Source: Thermomicrobium sp. (GTDB taxonomy: Bacteria; Chloroflexota; Chloroflexia; Thermomicrobiales; Thermomicrobiaceae). Taken from it: 45,252 nucleotides of DNA. Location: positions 1 to 45,252 of the forward strand of contig JANZZC010000068.1 in the NCBI GenBank assembly GCA_026419575.1. The letters are read 5' to 3'. Within the stretch, counting starts at the first letter, position 1. Every line of letters starts with the position of its first letter. A model generated the notes under the pieces. That model saw only the letters and a list, made by a program, of their open reading frames with translations. It was not told where the DNA came from and did no database searches. Both the position numbers and the translations under genes were made by a program. Shown piece by piece: positions 31,708 to 39,990 of this stretch.

Positions 31708-33339
31708 ATGGCGATCGCGCGGCGGCTCTACTTCTACCTCGTCGCTGGAGCGGCGCTCGCGCTGTGGACGGTCGGCACGGTGTGGCTCCTGCGTGCGCTC
31801 TTCATCGCCCTCTGGGAACTCCTCGCCCAGCCGGCGATCGTGACCGATCCGGAGGTGTTCCGCCGACAGGTGAGCGTGAGCGTGGCGTTGCTCGTCGTCG
31901 GTTTCCCGATCTGGGTGGTCCACTGGTGGCTCGTGCAACGGAGCCTGCGCGACGACAACGAGCGGCGTTCGGCGATCCGCGCCTTCTTCTTCACGGCCGT
32001 CCTGCTCGTTACGTTCGGCTTCTGGCTGAGCAGCGCGACCGAGTTCCTCCGCCTGCTCCTGCTCCGGCTGTCCGGACTCGGCGGTGCACCGGAAGCCGGG
32101 CCGGTACGGATGCTCGAGGAGCTCGCTGTCCTGCTCCCCACGCTGGCTGTCTGGGTCGCCCACGCCCGGGTGGCGCGCGCGGAGCATCGGTCGTTGCCGC
32201 TGCACGGCCCGGCCGACTGGTTCCCTCGGTTGTACGCCTACGGCGCGGCAGCGGTCGGCTTGTCGCTCTTGGTGGTGGGTGCCGCCGGCCTGCTGGAGAC
32301 CGGACTCGCTGCCCTCTTCGGCGGGAGTCCGGTGTTCGGGAGCTTCCGCTGGCAGCTGGCGACCGACACTGCACTGGCGGTCGCTGGACTCGTCGCGTGG
32401 TCGCTCCACTGGGGCGAATCGCTCGGCCTCGTCGCTGGGCCGGCACCGGCGGCTGACCGTGAGCGCCGTGCGTCGCTCCGCTGGATCTACTTGGGCTTCG
32501 TGGTCTTCGCGAGTCTCGCGGGCCTCTTGGTGGCACTGGCGGTCCTGCTCGAGACCGTGCTGCGATGGGCGCTCGGGGTGACGGAGCTGACCGGAGCCTC
32601 GCTCGCCCGCGCGCTGCTCGATCCACTCGCGTGGGCGCTGCCGCTCGCGCTCGTCTGGTGGTATCACCGGACGACGATGCAGCGCGAAGCGAGCGTGCTC
32701 GCCGCACGACCGCAGGTCGGCGCGGACTGGGCGTTCGGCGTGACGCGAGCGCTCCTCTACCTGGCGGCGTTCGCTGGGCTGGCGTTCGCTGTCTTCGGGG
32801 TCGGGGCGCTGCTCGGCTTCTTCCTCCGCGTCCTGGTCGCTGCGGTGAGCGGGACGACGATCGGCCCCTGGCGCGACCAACTCGCCTTCGTGCTCTCGAC
32901 GGCGCTCGTCGGTGGTGCAGCCTGGCTCTGGTTCTGGCGCCAGGTGCTCCGCCGTACGCTCGACGATCCGGGGGCCGAGGCGGCGAGTCTGAGCCGGCGC
33001 GTCTACCTCTACGGGACGCTGGGGCTCAGCGTGCTCGTCATCCTCGGTGCCGCTGGCGTGGTGGTGTACCGACTCGTGACCTGGTTCCTCGGGATCAGCA
33101 CGGCCTCGGCCGCGCTCAGCGCGGCGGCGCCGGCGCTCGGATACACGATCGTCGCTGCTGCCGTGCTCGCCTTCCATCTGGCGATCCTGCTCGCCGATGC
33201 GCGCACGGCGGCACAGCGACCGGTGACCCGAACGGTCCAGCTCGTCCTGCGTCTCCCGCCCGACTCGGATCCCGATGCGGTCCTGCGGGACCTGGCCGAT
33301 CGTTTGCCGCCCGGCGCGGTGCTCGAACGCGCTACCTAG
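31708..33339 (+). CDS. Polytopic membrane protein with six tandem two-helix repeats (DUF5671-like)
   Basis: Integral membrane protein of 543 aa with about 12 hydrophobic segments and no catalytic motif. It is built from six repeats of 70-85 residues, starting near residues 5, 87, 173, 257, 346 and 430. Four begin with (P/R)R(L/V)Y.Y or a close variant (RRLYFYLV, PRLYAYGA, LRWIYLGF, RRVYLYGT). Most end in an aromatic/His/Arg patch after the second helix (VHWWLVQRS, AHARVARAE, SLHWGESL, WWYHRTTMQ, WFWRQVLRR, AFHLAILLA). The C-terminal ~40 residues are soluble. The fold resembles DUF5671 membrane proteins of unknown function. ATG 31708 follows GAAGGGAG; the TAG stop lies in a CTAG shared with the convergent NTPase gene. 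Confidence 0.7.
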   Translation: MAIARRLYFYLVAGAALALWTVGTVWLLRALFIALWELLAQPAIVTDPEVFRRQVSVSVALLVVGFPIWVVHWWLVQRSLRDDNERRSAIRAFFFTAVLLVTFGFWLSSATEFLRLLLLRLSGLGGAPEAGPVRMLEELAVLLPTLAVWVAHARVARAEHRSLPLHGPADWFPRLYAYGAAAVGLSLLVVGAAGLLETGLAALFGGSPVFGSFRWQLATDTALAVAGLVAWSLHWGESLGLVAGPAPAADRERRASLRWIYLGFVVFASLAGLLVALAVLLETVLRWALGVTELTGASLARALLDPLAWALPLALVWWYHRTTMQREASVLAARPQVGADWAFGVTRALLYLAAFAGLAFAVFGVGALLGFFLRVLVAAVSGTTIGPWRDQLAFVLSTALVGGAAWLWFWRQVLRRTLDDPGAEAASLSRRVYLYGTLGLSVLVILGAAGVVVYRLVTWFLGISTASAALSAAAPALGYTIVAAAVLAFHLAILLADARTAAQRPVTRTVQLVLRLPPDSDPDAVLRDLADRLPPGAVLERAT

Positions 33340-33875
33340 AGGGAACCCCCGCGTTGCCGCTCGAGATCGGCGAAGGCATGGAGCAGCGCGACCGCGAGGA
33401 GCTCCACCCGGTCGCGTCGCCCGCCGCTCACGACGGCGACCGTGCCACCGTGCTCGTTGACCGCGGTACCGAGGACGGCAGCGATGGCGGTGGAGAGCTC
33501 GTCCCCTGCCAGGACGCGGGCGGCGACCGCCGGCGGCAGCGGGAACCGCTCGGCACCGCCGATCCCGATGCGTTCCATCCGGTCGACGACGACCGCCCAG
33601 CTGACGACGAACAGGCGCGCGAACGGGCCGGCGGCGACGCCGGATTCGATACCGATGCCGTAGTCGGCGTCGAACCGTGCGCGCACGACGCTCGCTCGTT
33701 GCCAGGCGCCGTGCACGGTCTCCTCGTCGCCGAGCGGCTGCTCGCGGACGCCGCTCGGCACCGCGGCCGTCCGGAGTTCCCAGTCCGTCCAGAAGAGGGG
33801 AGCGACACGCTCGACGGCTGCGCGCTTGGCTGGTTGCTGCGAACCGAGCGCGAGAACGGGACGACGCGGCGCCAT
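33336..33875 (-). CDS. Inosine/xanthosine triphosphatase (DUF84, YjjX family)
   Basis: Soluble house-cleaning NTPase of 179 aa predicted to hydrolyse non-canonical purine triphosphates (ITP/XTP). Family landmarks are LALGSQQPAKRAAVERV, AVPSGVREQPLGDEETVHGAWQRA, the acidic YGIGIESGV strand, and LPPAVAARVLAGDEL. Length is close to YjjX (about 170 aa). ATG 33875 lies 3 nt after the ABC permease stop, with GGAGG 12 nt upstream inside that gene. It is therefore the last gene of the ABC exporter operon. The stop shares CTAG with the convergent membrane protein gene. Confidence 0.8.
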   Translation of the reverse strand: MAPRRPVLALGSQQPAKRAAVERVAPLFWTDWELRTAAVPSGVREQPLGDEETVHGAWQRASVVRARFDADYGIGIESGVAAGPFARLFVVSWAVVVDRMERIGIGGAERFPLPPAVAARVLAGDELSTAIAAVLGTAVNEHGGTVAVVSGGRRDRVELLAVALLHAFADLERQRGGSL

Positions 33876-33878
33876 CGA

Positions 33879-34952
33879 TCAGGCGACCTCCCGGCGGAGC
33901 GTCGTCATCGCCAGCACCAGCATCAGCACCGCGAAGATCACCAGGACGAGCACGTGGGCCCCCAGGTCCTCCAGTCCTTGTCCCCGCAGCATGACGGCCC
34001 GCAGAGCGTCGTTGGCCCAGGTCAAGGGGAGGACGCGCGAGATCCACTGGAGCGGTCGCGGGAGGGTTTCGACCGGCCAGATGATCCCGGAAAGCAGCCC
34101 CTGGAGCGAGATGACCAGCGGGATGAACTGCACGACCTGGAGTTCCGTGCGCGCGAAGGTGGAGAGGAAGATGCCGAGGTTCACGGCACCGAGCGTGAGG
34201 ATCACGGTCAGGACGATGACCAGCCAGAGCGAGCCGACGGTATGGACACGCAGCACGTAGACGGTGAAGAGGACCATCACGATCGACTGGATGAGCGCGT
34301 AGAACGCGAAGCCGAGCATGTAGCCGACCGCGATCTCGGCGCGATCGAGCGGCGAAACGACGAGACGCTCGATGCTGCCTTGGAGGCGCTCGCGCAGGAA
34401 CGAGACGGAGGTGAGGAGGAAGACGAAGAAGAACGCGAAGAACCCGATGAAGACCGGTGCGAACGTGTCCAGCTCGTCGAACTGCGGGCTGCCGGTGACA
34501 TAGTCGATCTCGAGCTGCGGTGGACGAGCGGCGGAAGGGAGTTGCTCCATCGTCGTCCGTGCGAGCGCTTGGTTGACGACAGCCGCGATCTGGCGGGCGC
34601 GTCCCGGCTGGGAGCCGTCGAGGAAGAGCTGCGCGGTGAGTCCGGTGTTGCCGGCCGAGAGTACCAGCGCCCCGGCGGCGTGGCCCGAGCGGACGCGGTC
34701 GACAGCGCGGTCGGCGGGAAGCCGCTCGACCTGCACCGACAGGTCGGAGAGCGTGGCGACGAACCGCTCGGTCAGCGGGCTCTCGGGTGCGCTGACGACC
34801 AGTGTGACCGTGTGGGCGCTGCCCCGGTACACGTACCCGAGCAGCGAGAGGATAACGATCGGGGCGAGGAAGATGAGCGCCAGCGTCCGCCGGTCGCGCC
34901 GGATCTGCCGGATGATGCGGACAGTGATAGCGAGCACCCGTTGCCAGCTCAT
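33879..34952 (-). CDS. ABC-2 type exporter permease
   Basis: Membrane subunit of 357 aa. After one N-terminal helix (RTLALIFLAPIVILSLLGYVY) comes a long extracytoplasmic domain (~45-165), then five helices with the ABC-2 landmark SFLRERLQGSIERLVVSPLDRAEIAVGYMLGF and the typical ending LPLTWANDALRAVML. This layout fits ABC-2 drug or lipid exporters of the YbhR/DrrB group; the substrate is unknown. ATG 34952 overlaps the ATPase stop by 4 nt (ATGA), so the subunits are translationally coupled. Confidence 0.87.
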   Translation of the reverse strand: MSWQRVLAITVRIIRQIRRDRRTLALIFLAPIVILSLLGYVYRGSAHTVTLVVSAPESPLTERFVATLSDLSVQVERLPADRAVDRVRSGHAAGALVLSAGNTGLTAQLFLDGSQPGRARQIAAVVNQALARTTMEQLPSAARPPQLEIDYVTGSPQFDELDTFAPVFIGFFAFFFVFLLTSVSFLRERLQGSIERLVVSPLDRAEIAVGYMLGFAFYALIQSIVMVLFTVYVLRVHTVGSLWLVIVLTVILTLGAVNLGIFLSTFARTELQVVQFIPLVISLQGLLSGIIWPVETLPRPLQWISRVLPLTWANDALRAVMLRGQGLEDLGAHVLVLVIFAVLMLVLAMTTLRREVA

Positions 34953-35719
34953 CGGGGCGGCTCCACAGGGAGGACTGGATGACCGGCCAGGACGAGGAAA
35001 GCGTCCTCGAGCGAGTCTTGGCCGGTGAGGGCGCGGAGGGCAGCCGGGGTATCGCTCGCGAGCAGGCGGCCGCCGCGGAGGAACCCGAGCAGGTCGCAGC
35101 GGTCAGCTTCGTCCATGCTGTGCGTGGAGATGAGCAACGTCGTTCCGCGCGCCGCGAGCGCGCGGAACCGCTCCCAGAGCGTCCGGCGGAGGAGCGGGTC
35201 GAGACCGACGGTCGGCTCGTCGAGGACGAGGAGTTCCGGCTCGTGCAGGAGCGCGACGGCGAGCGACGCACGCTGCAGCATGCCGCCGGAGAAGTGATAG
35301 AGCGGATGGTCGAGCCAGGCCAAAAGGTCGAGGTCGGTGGCGAGTTCCTCGATCCGTTGCTCGAGAACTCGGCGCGATACCTGGTAGACGGCGCCGAAGA
35401 ACCGCAGATTCTCGCGCAGGGTGAGGTCCGGGTACAGCGCGGGGGCCTGAGGCATGTACCCGATGCGTCGGGCGACCCGTCGATTGGGCATCGGTGTGTC
35501 GAAGACGAAGAGGCGGCCCTCGCTCGGTTTCAAGGCGCCCACCACCATACGGAGGAATGTCGTCTTGCCCGAGCTGCTCGGGCCGAGGAGACCGTAGATC
35601 ACGCCGCGCGGGACGACGAGCGACAAGCGGTCGACGGCGCGGAGCGGCCCGAAGATCCGCGAGACCCCCTCGGCGAGAACGGCTGCGTCCAGTTCCCCTG
35701 TCGTCGAGCGCTCCGGCAT
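34949..35719 (-). CDS. ABC-2 type exporter ATPase
   Basis: Nucleotide-binding subunit of 256 aa. Walker A is GPSSSGKTT, the Q-loop is YMPQAPALYPDLTLRENL, the signature is FSGGMLQRASLA, Walker B is LLVLDEPTVGLD and the H-loop is LISTHSMDEA. GPSSSGKTT differs slightly from the common GPNGAGKTT. ATG 35719 was chosen because the protein then begins just before the family domain; the ribosome binding site (GAGAGG) is modest. An open extension upstream to 35899 is Arg-rich and unsupported. It heads the operon ATPase - permease - NTPase. Confidence 0.87.
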   Translation of the reverse strand: MPERSTTGELDAAVLAEGVSRIFGPLRAVDRLSLVVPRGVIYGLLGPSSSGKTTFLRMVVGALKPSEGRLFVFDTPMPNRRVARRIGYMPQAPALYPDLTLRENLRFFGAVYQVSRRVLEQRIEELATDLDLLAWLDHPLYHFSGGMLQRASLAVALLHEPELLVLDEPTVGLDPLLRRTLWERFRALAARGTTLLISTHSMDEADRCDLLGFLRGGRLLASDTPAALRALTGQDSLEDAFLVLAGHPVLPVEPPR

Positions 35720-35895
35720 CGGGCCCGGCCTCTCGATCGCGATCCCGCTCTCCGCCGCACGAGGACGCCGTGCATCCGAAGGATAACGGATCGCCGCGAC
35801 GTCGTGGCGAGAGACACGACCAGCGGCTGCCCGACGTGGGATCGGTCCGCGACGACCACTACAGGCGAAGAATCGGGTCCGCTCCTGAACGACCT

Positions 35896-36330
35896 TCATG
35901 TCAGGCCGACGTACCGGAGGACGGCATCGGTACGTTCACCCAGCACCTGGCGTGCCTGCTCGTAGACGCGGTCGATCGTCTCGAAGAGCGGAAACTCCGC
36001 GTCCCAGGCGACTTCCATGACGTCCGCGGGCAGCATCGCACGGAGTACGCGCGCGACGTACGCGCAGAGATACACATCGTCGACGAATCCCCGCGGGCCG
36101 TAGATTTCTTCCGGCTCGACGTCGTACGGGACGACGAAGTACGCCAGCGCTGCGCAGACGAGCTGCCGTGCTGTCGCGTGGACGCGGGGATCCTCGAGGA
36201 GATTGGTCAGGAAGCGGAACAGGTCAGGGGCGAGAAGAACGATCTCATCCACGTCGCCCCGATAGCCGCGGACATGGTCGACGAGGAGTTCGTAGAAGCC
36301 GCGGTAATCCAGGTTCCGTGGGCGAGCCAC
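35896..36330 (-). CDS. DUF1232 (YkvA-like) protein
   Basis: Protein of 144 aa of unknown function. The central segment CAALAYFVVPYDVEPEEIYGPRG..DDVYLCAYVARVL matches the DUF1232 pattern (ALxYxxxPxDxxPE...G..DD), which is often weakly hydrophobic. GTG 36330 is the supported start: GAAAGGAG lies 7 nt upstream, inside the last codons of the helicase gene, and the stop of that gene is only 2 nt before. A longer in-frame reading to 36966 is antisense-type Arg-rich shadow within the helicase. The coupling to the helicase suggests cotranscription; a shared function is not established. Confidence 0.75.
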   Translation of the reverse strand: MARPRNLDYRGFYELLVDHVRGYRGDVDEIVLLAPDLFRFLTNLLEDPRVHATARQLVCAALAYFVVPYDVEPEEIYGPRGFVDDVYLCAYVARVLRAMLPADVMEVAWDAEFPLFETIDRVYEQARQVLGERTDAVLRYVGLT

Positions 36331-36332
36331 TC

Positions 36333-39119
36333 TCAAGCTCCTTTCGTCATGGCCGGGCAGAACGCCGCGACCTCGCAGGCCACGCAGTGCGTGCCCGGAT
36401 GCGGTGGGAAGTTCCGGGCTGCGATGCCGTCCCAAATCGCAGCGAGTTCGGCCTGGATGCGGGCGCGCTCCTCGTCGCTCCACCCCCACGATTCTTCGCG
36501 ATCGTCTGCCAGGAGGTGAACGGTGAGGCGACCGACCGGCCGCTGCACCGCCTGCTCGAACGCCGCCGCGTAGAGGCGAAGTTGGAAATCGGGCCGAATG
36601 AGCGCGATACCGGCCGTCGCGCGCGTCTTGAAGTCCACGAGTTCGAGCGTCGCGTCCGGGCAGGCGCGGACGAGGTCGATCCGACCGGTCACGAGCCCGT
36701 GAGGAGCAGGGTAACAGAACTGCTGCTCGACCCCGACGATCCGTTCGAACGTCCGGTGCCAGTTCGTGACGTAACGGATCACCGCCGTGCGTCCAGTCTC
36801 GTACAGCCCTTCGAGTCGAGCGGACGCGTGACGGGAGAGCGGCTGCCAGTATCGGTCGAACAGGTCCGCGGCGAACTCTTCGTCGACCGGTTGCCCGGCG
36901 AGGACCCGGCGATGCAGTGCAGCGAGCGTGAGATGGATCGCGTTGCCGAGCTGGACAGTCGGCCATGCCGGGAGCTCGAACCCCGCTTCGTAGAGTAGGT
37001 AGAAACGCAGTGGGCAGGTCGCATAGGTGACGATCGCCGATGTGCCGAGCTCGCGTCGTCGGGTTCGGTCCCGGGTGCCGGCGAGCGAAAGGCGTGGTAC
37101 TGGCGGGGCGCTGGTTCGTTCGGCAGTGAGTCCCATCTCGTCGAGGAAGCGTGAGGGGCGGGAACGCTGGCGCCGGATCCGGGCGGGAGCGCTGAGGACG
37201 AGCAGGTCACGGGCGCGCGTCAGGGCCACGTAGGCCAGACGTCGCTGGTCGCTGAGCGCTTCCTCCGGGTCGGTTAGGCGTCGCGCCGCGATCTCGGGCG
37301 GCGTCACCTGCGGGAGGAGTTCCGGAGGAATGCGGAACCGGGCCGGGCGCTCCCGGCCGGGCAATCGGCCTTCGACCAGCGACGCGAGGATGACGACCGG
37401 GAACTCGCGGCCTTTTGCCTGGTGGATGGTCATGACCTGGACGGCGTCCTCGTCTTCCGGCTCGACTTCGTCGAGCGAACGTTCCGGGAGACTGCGGAGA
37501 AACTCGCCGAACCGGAACGGAGCGGCGGATCGTTCCTGCCGATCGAAATCGGCAGCGAGACGCGAGAACTGGGCGAGATTCAGCACGGCGCGCGTGTCGC
37601 CACGTTCGATGCAACGGGCGACGTATCCGCTGCGGGCGAGGATCTCGTCGATGAGGACGAGGATGGAACCGTGCTGCCTGGCCTTCACGCGTCGTCGCAG
37701 CGCGACGAGACCGGCGAGCAGGCTGCGATCTCGCTCGTCGGTGATGCCGAGTGCTTCGAGCCCGCGCTCGTCCAACTCCCAGATGTTGCCGGCGAAGGCT
37801 GCCAGACGGTCGACCGTCTCCGGTGTCAGAGCGAGTACCGGCCCGGCGAAGTGGTCGGGTCGCCAGCTCGACGGCCAACCGAGCGCGACGATCAGGTCGC
37901 GCAGCTGCTGGATATCGGGTCGATCGAAGAAGCCACCGTTTCCTGTCGCCACGGCTGGAATGCCGCGCGCGGCCAGCGCTGCGAGAAGCGGCTGCGCGTA
38001 GTAGCGCACGCTGCGGTAGAGCACGGCCACGTCGCTCCAGCGCTCGATCGCTCCTTCGGCACGGAGGGTCGCGATCAGCGCTGCGAGGCGCTCGCCTTCG
38101 TCGTCGACGTCGTCGCTCGTCACGAGCAGGACCTCGGGGCCGTCGCCGCGCACGGCTTCGATCGTCTTCGCATAGCGCAGGGGATTGTGCGCGATGAGAC
38201 GAGATGCGACCTGCACGATCGGCCGCCGCGAGCGGAAGTTGTGCGAAAGCTCGATGCGACGCGCCTGCGGGTACAGTTCGGGAAATCGGAGGAAATTGGC
38301 GACCGTCGCACCACGGAACCGGTAGATGCTCTGGTCGTCGTCGCCGACGACGCACAGGTTCATCTCGGGTGCGGCGACGATTCCGAGGATGAGGTCCTGG
38401 AGGATGTTCGTATCCTGATGCTCGTCGACGATGACGTGCTGGAAACGGGACTGGACCGTTGCCCGGACTTCGTCATCCTCGCGGAGAAGCCGGTAGGCTT
38501 CGCGTTGAAGTCCGGGAAAGTCGAGCCAGCCCGACTCGTCGAGGAGCCGCCGGTAGCGGCAATAGGCAGCGGCGACAGCCAGTGCCTCGGGATCGTCACT
38601 TTTCGACGGAAGATGCACCACGAGCGCCTCGGGATCCACGAGGTCCTCGCTGTAGGCGTTGAAGGCGGCGATGACGTCAGCGATGTACTCCCCGAGACGA
38701 CCGCGTGGCTGATTCAAGCCCAACGCTTCGACGTGCGCGAAGACGAAGAGATGCTGGAGATGCTCGTCGAGGATCCGGAGCGGCTGACCGAACGGATGCC
38801 GATCCGGGAACTGCTCGAGCAGCCACTGGCAGAAGCCGTGGATCGTGGCGATGAGCAACCGCTCGACCTGCGGACCGAGGAGGGATGCCAAGCGGACGCG
38901 CAGCTCCTCGGTAGCCTTGCGCGTGAACGTCGTGAGCAGGATCGCTTCGGGTTCGATGCGCCGCTCGAGGACCAAGTAGGCAGCGCGACGCAGCATCACC
39001 TCGGTCTTCCCGGCCCCCGGACCGGCGATGACCAGGAGTGGACCGCGCTCGTGCGTGACCACTGCCTGCTGTTCGGGAGTGAGACCTTCGAGGAGGCTCT
39101 GGCGTGACGGTGCGGCCAT
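36333..39119 (-). CDS. UvrD/PcrA-family helicase fused to PDDEXK nuclease with predicted Fe-S cluster
   Basis: Superfamily 1A DNA helicase of 928 aa. Motifs in order: Q-motif region LTPEQQAVV, Walker A AGPGAGKT (Lys38), motif II DEHQDTN (His where Tyr is usual), motif III VVGDDDQSIYRFRGA, motif V VQVMTIHQAKGREFPVV and motif VI LAYVALTRARDLL. The C-terminal ~230 residues form a PDDEXK nuclease: GRIDLV then LELVDFKTR, the DxK pair. Four cysteines fit the AddB/Cas4-type Fe-S arrangement, one upstream (YATCPLRF) and three at the end (HCVACEVAAFC). The protein thus joins unwinding and nuclease action in one chain, as in AdnB/RecB-like enzymes, and probably acts in DNA break repair. ATG 39119 follows CTGGAG; an ATG at 39170 is the alternative. 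Confidence 0.88.
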   Translation of the reverse strand: MAAPSRQSLLEGLTPEQQAVVTHERGPLLVIAGPGAGKTEVMLRRAAYLVLERRIEPEAILLTTFTRKATEELRVRLASLLGPQVERLLIATIHGFCQWLLEQFPDRHPFGQPLRILDEHLQHLFVFAHVEALGLNQPRGRLGEYIADVIAAFNAYSEDLVDPEALVVHLPSKSDDPEALAVAAAYCRYRRLLDESGWLDFPGLQREAYRLLREDDEVRATVQSRFQHVIVDEHQDTNILQDLILGIVAAPEMNLCVVGDDDQSIYRFRGATVANFLRFPELYPQARRIELSHNFRSRRPIVQVASRLIAHNPLRYAKTIEAVRGDGPEVLLVTSDDVDDEGERLAALIATLRAEGAIERWSDVAVLYRSVRYYAQPLLAALAARGIPAVATGNGGFFDRPDIQQLRDLIVALGWPSSWRPDHFAGPVLALTPETVDRLAAFAGNIWELDERGLEALGITDERDRSLLAGLVALRRRVKARQHGSILVLIDEILARSGYVARCIERGDTRAVLNLAQFSRLAADFDRQERSAAPFRFGEFLRSLPERSLDEVEPEDEDAVQVMTIHQAKGREFPVVILASLVEGRLPGRERPARFRIPPELLPQVTPPEIAARRLTDPEEALSDQRRLAYVALTRARDLLVLSAPARIRRQRSRPSRFLDEMGLTAERTSAPPVPRLSLAGTRDRTRRRELGTSAIVTYATCPLRFYLLYEAGFELPAWPTVQLGNAIHLTLAALHRRVLAGQPVDEEFAADLFDRYWQPLSRHASARLEGLYETGRTAVIRYVTNWHRTFERIVGVEQQFCYPAPHGLVTGRIDLVRACPDATLELVDFKTRATAGIALIRPDFQLRLYAAAFEQAVQRPVGRLTVHLLADDREESWGWSDEERARIQAELAAIWDGIAARNFPPHPGTHCVACEVAAFCPAMTKGA

Positions 39120-39507
39120 CGTGCGGCTCCAGGCGGATCGAATGGTACAGGATGTCTCCCGTTCGATCATTACGGTAACGATCGGACCGTGCAAGAGGGG
39201 GAGGCGAAGAGGGAAGGCTCGCGGGTGGCTGCCCCGCGGACGGTCGGCGGCGGACGGCCAGCCTCTGCGGTCCGATCCTCCGTTCTGCTGAACGCGGAGC
39301 GGTCACGGTCAGCGTTCCGCGAGGCTGTGCCCTCGACGGGCGTGCGAGCGCCATGCCGTGCCCTCGAGTCAGCGAGCCGAGGTGCGCTGCACCACGGATC
39401 CGTGACCGTGAAGCGGGCGAGTCCCGCGAACGGAAGCGGGCGGTCGCTGTCCGCCCCTCGGGTGATCGGGCTGGTGGGTGTGGCGAGGTCACCTCGGCAG
39501 GCTGCGT
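39120..39507. other. Intergenic region between VOC protein and helicase genes
   Basis: 388 nt. It must hold the helicase promoter at its right-hand start end (weak TTGCAC/TAATGA-like pair on the minus strand near 39170-39195, not convincing) and the VOC transcript end. I see no gene, repeat or strong hairpin. Confidence 0.45.
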
Positions 39508-39990
39508 TCAGCCTGGCGTGGCGATCGGCTCCAGGAACAGCGTCGCTCTGCGATTCCACTCCGACTGGGGGTGCCGATCCTCGAGCCGGACGCATTCCGC
39601 CTGGAGTTCGGGCGGTAGCGTCTCGATGCTCGGCCAGTCTACTTCGATCAGGTTGCCGGCCGGATCGCGCACGTAGAGCTGGACGTTGCCGTTGGGGAGT
39701 TCGACCAGCCAGTGCGTGAAGGTTTCGCCGTCGAGGCAACCGCGGTCGCGTGCCTTCTCGTAGACTGCGACCAGGTCGTCGACCGTCAGCGCGAAGTGCG
39801 CGTAGCGGCGCGCTTCCTCCGGTCGCTCGAAGATGTGGAGCTGGAGGTCGCCGACCCGGAGCCACTGGACTGGATGGCCGAAGTTCGGCGTCGGGATCCG
39901 CTCGAGGCCGAACACCTCCTCGTAGAAGCGCACCGATTCCTCGAGGTCCTTCGCCACGATGCTCACGTGGTTCAAGTTCCGTGCGGGCAT
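39508..39990 (-). CDS. VOC (glyoxalase/dioxygenase) superfamily protein
   Basis: Metalloenzyme-like protein of 160 aa with two beta-alpha-beta-beta-beta units. Unit 1 starts NLNHVSIVAKDLEESVRFYEEVFGLERI with a His metal ligand; unit 2 includes AHFALTVDDLVAVYEKARDRG and the C-terminal metal Glu in YVRDPAGNLIEVDWP. Family members are glyoxalases, extradiol dioxygenases and resistance proteins; the substrate here is not deducible. ATG 39990 follows GAGAGGAG. Upstream lies an extended -10 element; about 800 nt of gene-free DNA separates it from the aminotransferase gene. Confidence 0.85.
   Translation of the reverse strand: MPARNLNHVSIVAKDLEESVRFYEEVFGLERIPTPNFGHPVQWLRVGDLQLHIFERPEEARRYAHFALTVDDLVAVYEKARDRGCLDGETFTHWLVELPNGNVQLYVRDPAGNLIEVDWPSIETLPPELQAECVRLEDRHPQSEWNRRATLFLEPIATPG

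Noticed and set aside
32565-34982. Plus-strand open frame of 805 codons over the NTPase and ABC permease
   Set aside because: The minus strand has recognisable DUF84 and ABC-2 proteins here; the plus-strand product is charged, repetitive and motif-free.
31312-35271. Antisense open frame of 1319 codons over the six-repeat protein and ABC genes
   Set aside because: It crosses several well-supported genes on both strands and has low-complexity Arg/Glu/Pro composition with no domain.
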